From: Macrococcoides bohemicum
GTDB taxonomy: Bacteria > Bacillota > Bacilli > Staphylococcales > Staphylococcaceae
Assembly: GCF_003259675.1 (NCBI RefSeq)
Contig: NZ_PZJG01000005.1
Location: 62,001-126,000 of the forward strand
Reading direction: 5' to 3'
Length of the DNA stretch: 64,000 bases
This document shows, one piece after another, positions 18,775 through 29,360 of the stretch (its first letter is position 1; each line of letters begins with the position of its first letter). The position numbers were made by a program, and so were the translations under genes. The notes under the pieces are model-generated. The model worked only from the letters and a program-made list of their open reading frames with translations, made no database searches and was not told the DNA's origin.

Positions 18775-19683
18775 GTGGGAGTATTTATTGATAAAGATAC
18801 GAAAGTAATCGTACAAGGTATAACAGGATCAACAGCATTATTTCATACAAAACAGATGATTGAGTATGGTACAAAAATCGTTGCAGGTGTTACACCTGGT
18901 AAAGGCGGCATGGAAGTTGAAGGCGTGCCAGTATTCAATACAGTAGAAGAAGCAGTTAAAGCTACTGGTGCAACAGTTTCGGTTATCTATGTACCAGCAC
19001 CATTTGCTGCTGATGCAATCGTAGAATGTGTAGATGCAGAGTTAGATTTAGCAATCTGTATCACTGAACACATTCCAGTGTTAGATATGGTTAAAGTTAA
19101 ACGTTATATGCAAGGCAAGAAAACACGTTTAGTGGGACCTAACTGTCCAGGTGTTATTACTGCTGACGAATGCAAGATTGGTATCATGCCAGGATATATT
19201 CATAAAAAAGGACATGTTGGTGTTGTAAGTCGTTCTGGAACATTAACATATGAAGCGGTACATCAATTAACACAATTAGGTATTGGTCAAACGACAGCAG
19301 TTGGTATTGGTGGAGATCCGGTTAACGGAACAAACTTTATCGATGCTTTAGAAGCATTTAATAATGACCCTGAAACTTTAGCAGTAGTAATGATTGGTGA
19401 AATCGGTGGAACTGCTGAAGAAGAAGCAGCAGAATGGGTTAAAGCAAATATGACAAAACCAGTTGTAGGATTCATAGGTGGGCAAACAGCACCTCCAGGA
19501 AAACGTATGGGACACGCTGGTGCAATCATCTCTGGTGGTAAAGGTACAGCTGTAGAGAAAATAAAAGCGATGAATGCTGCAGGCATTAAAACAGCAGCAA
19601 CGCCATCTGATATCGGTTCAACATTAGTAGAACGCATTAAAGAAGAAGATGGGTTATACGAAAAATGTTTAACTGTTAAATAA
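18775..19683 (+). CDS. sucD: Succinyl-CoA synthetase (ADP-forming), alpha subunit
   Basis: CoA-binding and phosphohistidine subunit of succinyl-CoA synthetase. The 302 residues contain a Rossmann CoA-binding N-terminus ([13 protein letters not shown]), VGPNCPGVI, and the active-site histidine segment [18 protein letters not shown] near 245. Translation starts at GTG 18775 with AGCGGGG upstream. It forms a two-gene operon with sucC and is closed by a terminator. Confidence 0.97.
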   Translation: MGVFIDKDTKVIVQGITGSTALFHTKQMIEYGTKIVAGVTPGKGGMEVEGVPVFNTVEEAVKATGATVSVIYVPAPFAADAIVECVDAELDLAICITEHIPVLDMVKVKRYMQGKKTRLVGPNCPGVITADECKIGIMPGYIHKKGHVGVVSRSGTLTYEAVHQLTQLGIGQTTAVGIGGDPVNGTNFIDALEAFNNDPETLAVVMIGEIGGTAEEEAAEWVKANMTKPVVGFIGGQTAPPGKRMGHAGAIISGGKGTAVEKIKAMNAAGIKTAATPSDIGSTLVERIKEEDGLYEKCLTVK

Positions 19684-19694
19684 TAAATGTTAGT

Positions 19695-19730
19695 AAGCCA
19701 AGACTCAATTAAGAGTCTTGGCTTTTTTAT
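19695..19730 (+). terminator. Terminator after sucCD
   Basis: AAGCCAAGACTC (19695-19706) pairs with GAGTCTTGGCTT (19713-19724), a 12-bp perfect stem followed by a T run. Confidence 0.9.
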
Positions 19731-19955
19731 TTAGAGTAATTCAGGAGAAAACGTGTTGATAATATGTACTAAATAAATCAATTAGGGATAATACAATATT
19801 GGAAAATAAGTAATGTTTTTTTTACATATATTATGAAATAAAAGAGTAAAAAAATATTTTAACCCTAAAATTTTTATTAAATCTCAATAATATTATGAAT
19901 TAAATTAACAATGAGTTAATATCAAATAATTATTGTATTGTTTGAGGTGATAAAA
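19731..19955. other. AT-rich intergenic region before dprA
   Basis: About 225 bases with very high AT content and no credible open frame. It contains a short TTAAC/GTTAA inverted repeat (19905-19919) and one AAAA-N5-TTTT box (19848-19860). I could not assign a clear promoter. In S. aureus, as I recall, cell-wall genes occupy this position between sucD and dprA; none are present here. Confidence 0.5.
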
Positions 19956-20828
19956 ATGAATTATTCACATGAAGAGCAACTCATATTAAGACTCATCGCA
20001 TCTGGATTTACAACGCAACAACTTCATAAAATAAATCAGAACTTTAATACATTTGATATACCTTACAAACGTGTCTTTCCGATATTAAATAATTTACTTA
20101 ATCGTGATAATAAATTATATTTAAAAATTCAACGATTCAATTCACTTAGTATTGAGGAAATACACCACGCTTTATCTTCCCGTTTTATTACACCTGTATT
20201 TTACAATTCTGATCAATTTCCATCTTTATTAAAACAGATCTATGATGTTCCATTTGTTATTTTCTGTAAAGGTGATATTTCTATTTTATCGCGTAAGCAT
20301 TTTTTAGCGATTGTCGGTAGTCGCAATAGAACAGACTACACATCAGAAGTTATAGATCAATTTATGCCGCATTTAGTGAAACATAATATTACAATTGTAA
20401 GTGGTTTAGCTAAAGGTGCAGATAGTGATGCACATTTGGCTGCAAATTATCATGGCGGCAAAACCATTGGAGTTCTTGGTTTCGGTCATGATTACTATTA
20501 TCCAGAAGAGGTGACGCTATTACGACGCAATATGGAATGTCATCATCTTGTTATTAGCGAATATTATCCAACGACACAGATTGCTAAATTTCAATTTCCT
20601 GAACGTAATAGAATTATCAGTGGATTATCACAAGGCGTTTTAATTACTGAAGCACAACTGAGAAGCGGTAGTTTAATAACGTGTGATCAGGCTTTAGATC
20701 AAAATCGAGATGTTTACTGCTTGCCTGGTAAGATTATTTCAAAACTTTCTCAAGGATGTAATCAAAAGATTGCTGAAGGAGCTAAAATAATTGTTCAAGT
20801 AGAAGATATTCTAGAGGATTTTATATAG
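19956..20828 (+). CDS. dprA: DNA processing protein DprA (Smf)
   Basis: Loads RecA on incoming single-stranded DNA during natural transformation. The 290-residue protein carries the Rossmann-like DprA domain: AIVGSRNRTDY near 120, IVSGLAKGADSDAH near 150, the GVLGFG segment near 176, FPERNRIISG near 215, and SGSLITCDQALDQNRDVYCLPG near 242. An in-frame TTG at 19938 is possible, but GAGGTGA at 19944-19950 is spaced for ATG 19956. It is shorter than DprA with a C-terminal winged helix, so the gene encodes mainly an N-terminal segment plus the core fold. Confidence 0.93.
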   Translation: MNYSHEEQLILRLIASGFTTQQLHKINQNFNTFDIPYKRVFPILNNLLNRDNKLYLKIQRFNSLSIEEIHHALSSRFITPVFYNSDQFPSLLKQIYDVPFVIFCKGDISILSRKHFLAIVGSRNRTDYTSEVIDQFMPHLVKHNITIVSGLAKGADSDAHLAANYHGGKTIGVLGFGHDYYYPEEVTLLRRNMECHHLVISEYYPTTQIAKFQFPERNRIISGLSQGVLITEAQLRSGSLITCDQALDQNRDVYCLPGKIISKLSQGCNQKIAEGAKIIVQVEDILEDFI

Positions 20829-20923
20829 ATGAGTTTCTTCTATTATAAATAATATATTTTATAAATTTTTTCATCATTTTTATTGTTTATATTTTAATTT
20901 TTGTATGAATTTAGAAATAAAAT

Positions 20924-20953
20924 TTGACAAGATAGAAATGAAACGTATATTAT
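20924..20953 (+). promoter_or_regulatory. Sigma-A promoter for topA
   Basis: TTGACA (20924-20929) is followed by overlapping -10 candidates TATATT (20946-20951, 16-base spacer) and TATTAT (20948-20953, 18-base spacer), about 50 bases before topA. Confidence 0.65.
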
Positions 20954-21000
20954 TTATCATTGAAAAGCAAAACAGATTTAAATTAAAGGGGGATATCAAA

Positions 21001-23067
21001 ATGGCAGAGAATCTCGTCATTGTAGAATCGCCTGCAAAAGCAAAAACCATTGAGAAATATTTAGGAAAAAAATTTAAAGTTGTCGCATCAATGGGACATG
21101 TTAGGGATTTACCTAGAAGTCAAATGGGTGTGGATACTGAGAACGATTTTGAACCAAGATATATCACGATACGCGGTAAGGGACCTGTTGTACAGGATTT
21201 AAAGAAACATGCGAAAAAAGCGAAAAACGTTTATCTCGCAAGTGACCCGGACCGCGAAGGGGAAGCGATTGCCTGGCATTTAGCACATATTTTAGATATA
21301 GATCAATCAGCAAAATCTCGCGTCGTATTTAATGAGATAACAAAAGATGCTGTTAAAGAAAGTTTTAAAAATCCACGTGAGATCAAGCATGAGTTAGTTG
21401 ATGCACAGCAGGCGCGACGTGTCTTAGATCGTCTCGTTGGTTATAATATCTCGCCTGTTTTATGGAAAAAAGTAAAGAAAGGACTTTCTGCTGGCCGAGT
21501 TCAGTCTGTTGCATTGAAACTCATTATTGATCGTGAAGAAGAGATTAATGCATTTAAACCTGAGGAATACTGGACAATTGACGGTTTGTTTTCTTTTAAA
21601 AATAAAGAATTTAAAGCAAAGTTTTTGCATGAATCAAACAAACCTAAAAAGTTATCGAACGACGAAGATGTTAAAGCGATTGTTAGTCAGCTTAAGACCG
21701 ATATGTTTGAGGTGACAGATGTTACAAAGAAAGAAAAGCTTAGAAACCCAGCATTACCTTTTACGACAAGTTCATTACAGCAGGAAGCTGCCCGTAAACT
21801 TAACTTTAAAGCACGTAAAACGATGATGTTGGCGCAACAATTATACGAAGGTATAGATCTTAAGAAGCAGGGAACTGTAGGTTTAATAACGTATATGCGT
21901 ACCGATTCAACACGTATCTCTGATACAGCAAAAACTGAAGCTGCTAGCTACATTGAAGAAAAATTTGGTAAAGAATATTTATCGAAACGTAAAGCGAACG
22001 CTAAAGGTGGTGCTCAAGATGCCCATGAAGCAGTACGTCCAACTTCTGCACTTCGAACACCGACTGAAATGAAAGCTTATTTATCACGAGACCAGCTTCG
22101 ACTATATAAGTTAATCTGGGAACGTTTTATGGCAAGTCAAATGGCACCTGCTGTTATTGATACTGTAAGTGTCGATCTTGTTCAGGATAATATTAAATTC
22201 CGTGCGAATGGTCAGACGATTAAATTTAAAGGGTTTATGAGCGTATACGTTGAAGGTAATGATGAAGATAAAGAAGAAGGTGAAAATCGTTTACCTGAAC
22301 TGAATGTCGGAGATAAAGTAAAGGCAGTAAATATTGACGAAAACCAACACTTTACACAACCGCCTCCACGTTACACTGAAGCGCGTCTTGTTAAAACTTT
22401 AGAAGAAAAAGGTATTGGTCGTCCTTCTACATATGCACCGACGATTGATACGATTCAAAAACGTAACTATGTTAAAGTTGACCAGAAAAAATTCTATCCG
22501 ACAGAACTCGGTCAAATTGTTCATGAATCTGTAAAAGAATATTTTCCAGAGATTATTGATATTGATTTTACAGTTAATATGGAAACGCTTCTTGATAGAG
22601 TTGCTAACGGAGAAATAGAGTGGAAGAAGGTTATTTCAACATTCTACGGTGACTTTAAGACACATGTTGATCGTGCAGAACAGGAAATGGAGAAAATTGA
22701 AATCAAAGATGAGCCAGCTGGTGAAGATTGCGAGAAATGTGGTTCACCTATGGTATATAAAATGGGTCGATACGGAAAATTTATGGCATGTTCAAATTTT
22801 CCTGATTGTCGTAATACGAAAGCAATAGTTAAGACAATCGGCGTACCATGTCCTAAATGTAACGATGGTGAGGTCGTTGAACGTAAATCGAAGAAGAATA
22901 GAATCTTTTATGGTTGTAGTAACTTCCCAGAATGTGATTACTTATCATGGGATAAACCAATCGCACGTAAATGTCCAAAATGTGATACGCAACTTGTTGA
23001 ACGTAAAAAAGGCAAACAAACGCAAGTCATATGTACAAATTGTGATTACGACGAAAAAGCACAATAA
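21001..23067 (+). CDS. topA: DNA topoisomerase I (type IA)
   Basis: Relaxes negative supercoils by cutting one strand and forming a 5'-phosphotyrosine. The 688 residues begin [22 protein letters not shown] with the Toprim domain ([13 protein letters not shown] near 82-94). The active site is [11 protein letters not shown] with Tyr298. Three C-terminal CxxC zinc-ribbon repeats begin near 578 ([24 protein letters not shown]). The open frame extends up to 20905, but AGGGGG precedes ATG 21001 and homologues start there. Confidence 0.97.
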   Translation: MAENLVIVESPAKAKTIEKYLGKKFKVVASMGHVRDLPRSQMGVDTENDFEPRYITIRGKGPVVQDLKKHAKKAKNVYLASDPDREGEAIAWHLAHILDIDQSAKSRVVFNEITKDAVKESFKNPREIKHELVDAQQARRVLDRLVGYNISPVLWKKVKKGLSAGRVQSVALKLIIDREEEINAFKPEEYWTIDGLFSFKNKEFKAKFLHESNKPKKLSNDEDVKAIVSQLKTDMFEVTDVTKKEKLRNPALPFTTSSLQQEAARKLNFKARKTMMLAQQLYEGIDLKKQGTVGLITYMRTDSTRISDTAKTEAASYIEEKFGKEYLSKRKANAKGGAQDAHEAVRPTSALRTPTEMKAYLSRDQLRLYKLIWERFMASQMAPAVIDTVSVDLVQDNIKFRANGQTIKFKGFMSVYVEGNDEDKEEGENRLPELNVGDKVKAVNIDENQHFTQPPPRYTEARLVKTLEEKGIGRPSTYAPTIDTIQKRNYVKVDQKKFYPTELGQIVHESVKEYFPEIIDIDFTVNMETLLDRVANGEIEWKKVISTFYGDFKTHVDRAEQEMEKIEIKDEPAGEDCEKCGSPMVYKMGRYGKFMACSNFPDCRNTKAIVKTIGVPCPKCNDGEVVERKSKKNRIFYGCSNFPECDYLSWDKPIARKCPKCDTQLVERKKGKQTQVICTNCDYDEKAQ

Positions 23068-23071
23068 CGAA

Positions 23072-23110
23072 AGATGTGCACATCAAATATACAGATGTGC
23101 ACATTTTTTG
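23072..23110 (+). terminator. Terminator after topA
   Basis: ATGTGCACATC (23074-23084) pairs with GATGTGCACAT (23094-23104), followed by a T run. Each arm is itself nearly palindromic around GTGCAC. Confidence 0.85.
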
Positions 23111-23140
23111 TTTTTGTAAATTTTCTATTAAGAATTAGAC

Positions 23141-23157
23141 GAATTTATAATAAATTC
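23141..23157. promoter_or_regulatory. 17-bp perfect palindrome upstream of trmFO
   Basis: GAATTTAT-A-ATAAATTC is a perfect 8+1+8 palindrome about 65 bases before the trmFO start. It embeds a TATAAT word, so it may be a -10 region with dyad symmetry or an operator. It does not match the PerR, Fur or CodY consensus that I know. Confidence 0.35.
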
Positions 23158-23223
23158 AGATAAATCTCTTTTTAAAAACATGAAAATATATTACAATCGG
23201 GTAGGACTTAGAGGAGGAATAAA

Positions 23224-24525
23224 ATGAAGACAGTAAATATCATTGGAGCAGGTTTAGCAGGTTCTGAAGCTGCATATCAATTAGCAAAACGAGACGTGAA
23301 AGTTAAATTATATGAAATGCGCCCAGTCAAACAGACTCCGGCACATCATACAGATAAATTTGCAGAGTTAGTATGTTCCAATTCGCTACGAGGAAATGCA
23401 CTTACAAATGCAGTGGGTGTATTAAAAGAAGAAATGAGACGATTAGATTCATTGGTAATTAAAGCTGCCGATAATGCTTCAGTTCCAGCAGGAGGTGCAT
23501 TAGCTGTCGACCGACATGAATTCAGTGGTTATATTACCGACACTTTAAAAAATCATCCGAATATTGAAGTCATCAATGAAGAAATAACCAGTGTACCTGA
23601 CGGTCCTACAATTATTGCTACGGGTCCTTTAACGACAGAAAGTTTGAGTAAAGATATCCAACGCTTGACTGGACAAGAACATCTTTATTTTTATGATGCT
23701 GCTGCCCCAATCATAGAAAAGGATTCCATTGATATGGAAAAAGTTTATTTAAAATCTCGTTACGACAAAGGTGAAGCTGCTTATTTAAATTGTCCGATGA
23801 CAGAAGAGGAATTTAATCGATTCTATGATGCTTTACTAGAAGCAGAAGTTGTTCCGTTAAAAGATTTTGAAAAAGAGATTTATTTTGAAGGCTGTATGCC
23901 ATTTGAAGAGATGGCTAAACGCGGACGAAAAACTTTATTATTTGGACCGATGAAACCTGTTGGATTAGAAGATCCTAAGACAGGAAAACGTCCATATGCA
24001 GTTGTTCAATTACGCCAGGATGATGCTGCCGGAACTTTATATAATATAGTAGGTTTTCAGACACATCTTAAATGGGGTGCACAAAAAGAGATATTAAAGC
24101 TAATTCCTGGATTAGAAAATGTGGAAGTTGTCAGATATGGCGTTATGCATCGTAATACATTTATTAATTCGCCAACTAATTTACAACAGACATATCAATT
24201 CAAAGGCAACGATGAATTATTTTTAGCTGGCCAGATGACTGGTGTTGAAGGATACGTAGAATCAGCAGCGAGTGGATTAGTTGCAGGTATTAATATGGCT
24301 AAGCATATTAGTGGTGTTGCGCCTGTACTATTCCCTGAAAAAACAGTGATCGGTTCTATGGCTTATTATATTACGCATACGAACAGTAAAAACTTTCAAC
24401 CGATGAATGCCAACTTTGGCCTTCTTCCTAATTTAGATACACGTATTAAAGATAAAAAAGAGCGCTATGAAGCACTTGCAAATCGCGCGTTAACTACTTT
24501 AGAACATTTTAAAGTTACACTTTAA
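23224..24525 (+). CDS. trmFO: tRNA (uracil-5-)-methyltransferase TrmFO, folate/FAD-dependent
   Basis: Forms T54 in the T-loop of tRNA using methylenetetrahydrofolate and FAD, the usual route in low-GC Gram-positives. The 433 residues start with the dinucleotide-binding motif [17 protein letters not shown] (GxGxxG at 8-13). [10 protein letters not shown] (near 50) and the later [16 protein letters not shown] segment are GidA-superfamily hallmarks. GAGGAGG precedes the ATG. xerC follows after about 70 bases. Confidence 0.96.
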   Translation: MKTVNIIGAGLAGSEAAYQLAKRDVKVKLYEMRPVKQTPAHHTDKFAELVCSNSLRGNALTNAVGVLKEEMRRLDSLVIKAADNASVPAGGALAVDRHEFSGYITDTLKNHPNIEVINEEITSVPDGPTIIATGPLTTESLSKDIQRLTGQEHLYFYDAAAPIIEKDSIDMEKVYLKSRYDKGEAAYLNCPMTEEEFNRFYDALLEAEVVPLKDFEKEIYFEGCMPFEEMAKRGRKTLLFGPMKPVGLEDPKTGKRPYAVVQLRQDDAAGTLYNIVGFQTHLKWGAQKEILKLIPGLENVEVVRYGVMHRNTFINSPTNLQQTYQFKGNDELFLAGQMTGVEGYVESAASGLVAGINMAKHISGVAPVLFPEKTVIGSMAYYITHTNSKNFQPMNANFGLLPNLDTRIKDKKERYEALANRALTTLEHFKVTL

Positions 24526-24556
24526 TTTTATGATAGAAATCATTTCAAAATAGAAA

Positions 24557-24575
24557 TGAATTGTGTTACAATTCA
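24557..24575. promoter_or_regulatory. 19-bp palindrome overlapping an extended -10 upstream of xerC-hslVU-codY
   Basis: TGAATTGT (24557-24564) and ACAATTCA (24568-24575) form a perfect inverted repeat with a 3-base centre. The element TGTTACAAT inside it fits an extended -10. A second inverted repeat, CATTTC/GAAATG (24541-24558), overlaps its left edge. This could be an operator controlling the xerC-hslVU-codY genes. Confidence 0.4.
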
Positions 24576-24594
24576 GATAAATAGGGGTGAAAGT

Positions 24595-25470
24595 ATGATG
24601 AACACTGAAGTTAAAGCATTTCTTAAATATTTAGAACAAGAACGCAACTTTTCAGAGCATACGATTACTGCCTATGAAAATGATTTACAGAATTTTTTAT
24701 TATTTTTACAAAAAGAATGTTTAACGATATCAATATTTGAGTACCGAGATGCGAGAAATTATTTAGTCCACATGTATAACAGAGGACTTAAAAGAACGAC
24801 TGTTTCCAGACACATCTCATCATTAAGGTCATTTTATAAATATTTATATCAGGATTCAGAAAAAGTTAATCCTTTTAATCAGCTCGTTCATCCAAAACAA
24901 GAAAAATATTTACCTAAATTTTTTTATGAAGAAGAGATGGCACAATTATTTGAAGCGATTGACACATCGAAACCTTTATATACGCGTGATAAAGTAATTT
25001 TGGAATTACTTTATGCAACTGGTATACGGGCAGCAGAGTTAACGAATCTTAAACTTACGGATCTTGACCAGCAAATGATGATGTTAAAAGTTCGAGGTAA
25101 AGGGAATAAGGAGAGAATAGTGCCGTATGGTGCATTTGCACAAAGTGCTATTGAAGATTATCTTGCACTGAGAGAAACCCGAAAAATTGATCATGATTAT
25201 TTATTGATAAATAACAGAAATGCCCCGCTAACAGAAAGGGGCGTTCGTTATGTCTTAGACCAAATCGTAAAGAGAGCAACTGGACCGAATGAAATTCATC
25301 CACATAAACTGAGACATACATTTGCCACTCATTTATTAAATAATGGTGCAGATTTACGAACAGTGCAGGATTTACTCGGTCACGTTAACTTATCTACAAC
25401 CGGTAAGTATACACATGTTACAAAAGAACATCTCAGAAAGTCTTATTTAAATGCACATCCTAGAGCTTAA
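24595..25470 (+). CDS. xerC: Tyrosine recombinase XerC
   Basis: With XerD it resolves chromosome dimers at dif. The 291-residue protein has the SAM-like core-binding domain ([16 protein letters not shown]), then the catalytic domain. The catalytic residues lie in ATGIRAAEL (Arg), GKGNKER (Lys), [12 protein letters not shown] (His, Arg), [15 protein letters not shown] (His, Tyr). The open frame extends to 24556, but GGGGTGA at 24584 favours ATG 24595 (or the adjacent 24598). It heads the xerC-hslV-hslU-codY group, the same order as in B. subtilis and S. aureus. Confidence 0.95.
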   Translation: MMNTEVKAFLKYLEQERNFSEHTITAYENDLQNFLLFLQKECLTISIFEYRDARNYLVHMYNRGLKRTTVSRHISSLRSFYKYLYQDSEKVNPFNQLVHPKQEKYLPKFFYEEEMAQLFEAIDTSKPLYTRDKVILELLYATGIRAAELTNLKLTDLDQQMMMLKVRGKGNKERIVPYGAFAQSAIEDYLALRETRKIDHDYLLINNRNAPLTERGVRYVLDQIVKRATGPNEIHPHKLRHTFATHLLNNGADLRTVQDLLGHVNLSTTGKYTHVTKEHLRKSYLNAHPRA

Positions 25471-25482
25471 GGAGCTGATATT

Positions 25483-26025
25483 TTGAATAATCAATTACAT
25501 GCTACAACGATATTTGCTATTCGTCATAATGATCAATGTGCTATGAGTGGTGATGGACAAGTAACACTCGGTCAGCAAGTTATTATGAAACAAACTGCAC
25601 GCAAAGTGCGAAGATTATTTAATGATGAAGTAGTTGCCGGATTTGCTGGTAGTGTAGCAGATGCATTTACATTGTTTGAAAAGTTTGAAATGAAATTACA
25701 TGAATATAATGGTAATTTGTCCCGTGCAGCAGTAGAACTAGCTAAAGAATGGCGTGGAGATAAAATGTTGCGCCAGCTTGAAGCAATGTTAATCGTGATG
25801 AATAAAAATGAGTTACTTGTTGTTAGTGGAACGGGTGAAGTGATACAACCAGATGACGACATTATCGCAATCGGTTCTGGTGGTAATTATGCACTTAGCG
25901 CAGGACGTGCGTTAAAAAAACATGCCAGTCATTTAAGTGCAAAAGAAATTGCACTGGCTTCTCTTGAAACTGCTGCTGATATATGTGTGTTTACAAACCA
26001 TAATATTATCGTTGAAGAATTATAG
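25483..26025 (+). CDS. hslV: ATP-dependent protease subunit HslV (ClpQ/CodW)
   Basis: Peptidase subunit of the HslUV proteasome-like complex. The 180-residue product begins [17 protein letters not shown], and later [32 protein letters not shown] and [16 protein letters not shown] match the family. The start is TTG, with GGAG 8 bases upstream; no in-frame ATG is available. The conserved TT pair is at residues 8-9, so an N-terminal Thr nucleophile would require removal of seven residues. There is no Ser at position 2, as described for B. subtilis CodW. hslU follows after 14 bases. Confidence 0.95.
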   Translation: MNNQLHATTIFAIRHNDQCAMSGDGQVTLGQQVIMKQTARKVRRLFNDEVVAGFAGSVADAFTLFEKFEMKLHEYNGNLSRAAVELAKEWRGDKMLRQLEAMLIVMNKNELLVVSGTGEVIQPDDDIIAIGSGGNYALSAGRALKKHASHLSAKEIALASLETAADICVFTNHNIIVEEL

Positions 26026-26039
26026 TTGGAGGGTTAAAC

Positions 26040-27422
26040 TTGGATAAAAATAATTTAACGCCGAAAGCAATTGTTGCAAGTCTTGATGAACATATTATAG
26101 GACAAGCAGATGCTAAAAGGAAAGTTGCGATCAGTTTACGCAATCGTTATCGTCGTATGGCTTTAGACGAAAACATGCAAAAAGAAATTATACCGAAAAA
26201 TATTCTTATGATTGGACCTACTGGTGTCGGCAAAACAGAAATTGCACGACGTATGGCGACGCTTGTTGGTGCGCCGTTTGTCAAAGTGGAAGCAACAAAG
26301 TATACAGAAGTTGGTTATGTAGGTCGTGATGTAGAAAGTATGATTCGTGATTTAACCGAAAACGGTGTGCGATTAATTAAAAATAGAATGAAAAATGAAG
26401 TGCGTACTGAAGCAGAAAAAAATGCAACAGAGCGTCTCATAAAATTATTAGCACCAGCAATGAAGAAAAAAGAAAAGCAATCTTCAAATCCTTTTGAAAT
26501 GTTGTTTAATCAAACGATGCAACAGGAAGAAGAGGTTGAAGATGTACCTGATGAAAATGTAAAACTTAAGCGTAAAGATATTAGAGAAAGACTACTAGCA
26601 GGTCAACTTGAAGATGAGACTGTAAAGATCAAGGTGGAACAGGAATTGAAAGGTTTAGGTATGTTTGGTATGAACGGCATGCAGGATAACATGCAGGATA
26701 TGTTCAGTCAAATGATGCCTAAGAAAAAAGTAGAACGCACATTACCTGTATCACGTGCGCGTGAAATTCTTATCGATGAAGAAGCAACGAAATTGATTGA
26801 TGAAGAGTCTGTACAAGATGAAGCGATTCAGCTTGTAGAAACGATGGGAATTGTCTTTATCGATGAAATCGATAAGATTGCTGGAAGTAATCAAGGTGCA
26901 GATGTTTCCCGACAAGGTGTGCAACGAGACATTTTACCGATCGTTGAGGGTAGTGTTGTTCAGACGAAATATGGAGCAGTCAATACAGAGCACATATTAT
27001 TCATCGGAGCCGGCGCATTCCATGTATCTAAACCAAGCGACTTGATACCAGAATTACAAGGTCGATTTCCAATTCGTGTTGAATTAGAGAAGCTTTCTGT
27101 AGAAGACTTTATTAAAATATTAAAAGAACCGAAAACATCACTACTAAAACAATATGAAAGTTTAATGCAGACAGAACATGTAACAATCAACTTTACAGAT
27201 GAAGCAATAGAGAAGCTTGCTCAAATTGCATATGATGTCAATCAGGAAACGGATAATATCGGAGCGCGTCGTTTGCACACGATATTAGAAAAAATGCTTG
27301 AAGATTTATCATATGAAGCGCCTGATATGCCGCATGCATCTGTTGAAATAACTGCGCAATATGTTGAGTCAAAGCTTGGAACAATCGCTAAAAATAAAGA
27401 TTTAAGTGAATTTATATTATAA
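26040..27422 (+). CDS. hslU: ATP-dependent protease ATPase subunit HslU (ClpY)
   Basis: AAA+ unfoldase partner of HslV. The 460 residues include Walker A GPTGVGKT (59-66), the pore motif in [15 protein letters not shown] (near 85-95), Walker [13 protein letters not shown] (near 272), and the C-terminal sensor-2 region [21 protein letters not shown]. The C-terminus ends in EFIL, which fits the tail that inserts into HslV pockets. Translation starts at TTG 26040 with GGAGGG upstream, so both hslV and hslU use TTG. Confidence 0.96.
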   Translation: MDKNNLTPKAIVASLDEHIIGQADAKRKVAISLRNRYRRMALDENMQKEIIPKNILMIGPTGVGKTEIARRMATLVGAPFVKVEATKYTEVGYVGRDVESMIRDLTENGVRLIKNRMKNEVRTEAEKNATERLIKLLAPAMKKKEKQSSNPFEMLFNQTMQQEEEVEDVPDENVKLKRKDIRERLLAGQLEDETVKIKVEQELKGLGMFGMNGMQDNMQDMFSQMMPKKKVERTLPVSRAREILIDEEATKLIDEESVQDEAIQLVETMGIVFIDEIDKIAGSNQGADVSRQGVQRDILPIVEGSVVQTKYGAVNTEHILFIGAGAFHVSKPSDLIPELQGRFPIRVELEKLSVEDFIKILKEPKTSLLKQYESLMQTEHVTINFTDEAIEKLAQIAYDVNQETDNIGARRLHTILEKMLEDLSYEAPDMPHASVEITAQYVESKLGTIAKNKDLSEFIL

Positions 27423-27481
27423 GAATCCTTAAATGAAAAAGTTAAATATTAAATATAAATATATTTTAAAGGAGAATCATT

Positions 27482-28255
27482 ATGTCATTATTAAAAAGAA
27501 CGCGTGAAATCAATCAGTTATTACAAGAACATAAAGGTTTAGCAGTTGATTTTAAAGAGATGGCCGATCAATTAGGTTCGACGATGCAGTCCAATGTATT
27601 CATCTTATCTCGTCGCGGTAAATTATTAGGGTTTGGTGTTAATGAACTTTTAAAAAATGAACGTATTATTAAAATGCTGGAAGAACGCCAATTTCCAAAA
27701 GAATATGTTGATTTATTACTAGAAGTTGATGTTACTAAAAGTAATATATCATTAGATAATAAATTATCAGTTTTTCCACCAGAAAATGAAGAACTGTTTA
27801 AAAAGTCAAGTACAGTTGTTATACCTATTAAGGGTGGCGGTACACGTTTAGGTACTTTAGTGCTTGGACGCGTAGATAAAGATTATGATGAAAATGATCT
27901 TGTTTTAGGTGAATATGCTGCAACAGTAGTAGGTATGGAAATTTTAAGAGAAAAGCATGCTGATATTGAAAAAATTGCACGTGATAAAGCAGCGATTAAT
28001 ATGGCTATCAGTTCGCTATCATATTCTGAAAAAGAAGCGATTGAACATATTTTTGAAGAACTTGGTGCTAACGAAGGATTACTTGTTGCTTCAAAAGTTG
28101 CAGACCGTGTTGGTATAACACGTTCAGTTATTGTTAACGCATTAAGAAAGTTAGAATCTGCGGGTGTTATTGAATCTCGTTCATTAGGTATGAAAGGTAC
28201 CTTCATTAAAATTAAGAAAGAAAAATTCTTAGAAGAATTGGCAAATGCGCATTAA
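27482..28255 (+). CDS. codY: GTP- and isoleucine-sensing global repressor CodY
   Basis: Transcriptional regulator that represses amino-acid, uptake and virulence genes when branched-chain amino acids and GTP are plentiful. The 257-residue protein has the N-terminal GAF effector domain (about 1-155) and a C-terminal winged helix ([25 protein letters not shown] near 200-225). AAAGGAG precedes the ATG. The gene lies 59 bases after hslU in the conserved xerC-hslVU-codY order and is followed by a terminator. Length and termini match staphylococcal CodY. Confidence 0.97.
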   Translation: MSLLKRTREINQLLQEHKGLAVDFKEMADQLGSTMQSNVFILSRRGKLLGFGVNELLKNERIIKMLEERQFPKEYVDLLLEVDVTKSNISLDNKLSVFPPENEELFKKSSTVVIPIKGGGTRLGTLVLGRVDKDYDENDLVLGEYAATVVGMEILREKHADIEKIARDKAAINMAISSLSYSEKEAIEHIFEELGANEGLLVASKVADRVGITRSVIVNALRKLESAGVIESRSLGMKGTFIKIKKEKFLEELANAH

Positions 28256-28267
28256 AATAAAAAGAAT

Positions 28268-28319
28268 ACACGTTTCATCACTATTTTACATTTAAAGTAT
28301 TGATGAACGTGTTTTTTTA
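28268..28319 (+). terminator. Terminator after codY
   Basis: ACACGTTTCATCA (28268-28280) pairs with TGATGAACGTGT (28301-28312) with one bulge, followed by seven T. Confidence 0.8.
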
Positions 28320-28328
28320 TGATATATT
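28300..28328 (+). promoter_or_regulatory. Candidate promoter for rpsB overlapping the codY terminator
   Basis: TTGATG (28300-28305) and TATATT (28323-28328) have a 17-base spacer. The -35 lies in the descending arm of the codY terminator. It would produce a leader of about 115 bases before rpsB. Confidence 0.5.
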
Positions 28329-28334
28329 TACATA

Positions 28335-28448
28335 TGGCCTGAAAAAAGCCAAATTCACACACTATGGATGAATATTTTGGATGGTGCAACGCAAGTTGTT
28401 TCCGAAGTTGCCTGTAGTGGAGGAATAAAACCAATTAGGAGGAAATTA
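28335..28448 (+). ncRNA. Structured 5' leader of rpsB
   Basis: The predicted leader can form a TGGC/GCCA hairpin (28335-28351), an outer helix CACTA/TAGTG (28360-28364 with 28415-28419), an inner helix GCAAC/GTTGC (28386-28390 with 28407-28411), and an alternative AACgcaaGTT hairpin inside. Its position and folding suggest an autoregulatory S2-binding leader. I do not recognise it as a named family, and the fold is by eye only. Confidence 0.45.
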
Positions 28449-28450
28449 AA

Positions 28451-29227
28451 ATGGCAGTAATCTCAATGAAACAATTGTTAGAAGCTGGTGTACACTTTGG
28501 TCACCAAACACGTCGCTGGAACCCAAAAATGAAGAAATATATCTTCACAGAAAGAAACGGAATTTACATTATTGACTTACAAAAAACAGTTAAAAAAGTT
28601 GAAGAAGCATACAACTTTATGAAATCTGTATCTGAAGAAGGCGGTACTGTATTATTCGTAGGTACTAAAAAACAAGCACAAGATGCAATTAAAGACGAAG
28701 CAATTCGCTCAGGTCAATTCTTTATTAACGAACGTTGGTTAGGTGGAACTTTAACAAACTACAAAACAATCAACAAACGTGTAAAACGTATTTCTGAAAT
28801 TGAAAAAATGGAAGAAAACGGTACTTTCGACGTACTTCCTAAAAAAGAAGTCGTTGAACTTAAAAAAGAATATGATCGTTTAATCAAATTCTTAGGCGGA
28901 ATTCGTGAAATGAAATCGATGCCTGCAGCATTATTCGTCGTTGACCCTCGTAAAGAGCGTAACGCGATTGCTGAAGCTAAAAAATTACACATTCCTATTG
29001 TTGGTATCGTTGATACAAACTGTGATCCAGACGAAATCGATTATGTTATCCCAGCAAATGATGACGCAATCCGTGCCGTTAAATTATTAACTGGTAAAAT
29101 GGCAGATGCTATCTTAGAAGGACGTCAAGGCGTTTCTAATGAAGAAGTAGCTGCTGAACAAAATATCGATTTAACTGAAGCTGCTGAAGAGCCTGCTGCA
29201 GAAGCAACAGAAACTACAGAAGCATAA
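28451..29227 (+). CDS. rpsB: 30S ribosomal protein S2
   Basis: Late-assembling 30S protein that also helps to recruit S1-like factors. The 258 residues start [25 protein letters not shown] and contain [16 protein letters not shown] and [14 protein letters not shown], all S2 hallmarks. The C-terminus is Ala/Glu-rich and acidic, as in staphylococcal homologues. AGGAGG precedes the ATG. Unlike some genomes, rpsB and tsf are separated here by a terminator. Confidence 0.98.
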   Translation: MAVISMKQLLEAGVHFGHQTRRWNPKMKKYIFTERNGIYIIDLQKTVKKVEEAYNFMKSVSEEGGTVLFVGTKKQAQDAIKDEAIRSGQFFINERWLGGTLTNYKTINKRVKRISEIEKMEENGTFDVLPKKEVVELKKEYDRLIKFLGGIREMKSMPAALFVVDPRKERNAIAEAKKLHIPIVGIVDTNCDPDEIDYVIPANDDAIRAVKLLTGKMADAILEGRQGVSNEEVAAEQNIDLTEAAEEPAAEATETTEA

Positions 29228-29241
29228 GTTTTAAAATGAAG

Positions 29242-29274
29242 GTGATAAGTGTATAACATTTATCACTTTTTTTA
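29242..29274 (+). terminator. Terminator between rpsB and tsf
   Basis: GGTGATAA (29241-29248) pairs with TTATCACT (29260-29267) with an inner TGT/ACA extension, followed by a T run. It would let S2 be expressed in excess of EF-Ts or independently of it. I could not assign a convincing tsf promoter in the 80 bases that follow. Confidence 0.75.
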
Positions 29275-29360
29275 AGAATTAACACTTTACTTTAGCGTTT
29301 TTAGCTTGAGTTTAGTATTATTATATTGTAAAAACACAAATTCTTTGGAGGTATTATATA

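Noticed and set aside
19848-19860. ComK box before dprA
   Set aside because: Only one AAAA-N5-TTTT box is present in AT-rich sequence; a ComK site needs two boxes at defined spacing.
21940-21955. Further copy of the GCTAGC repeat in topA
   Set aside because: Only the hexamer occurs, inside coding sequence, without a paired second arm.
23141-23157. PerR or Fur box
   Set aside because: The palindrome matches few positions of either consensus.
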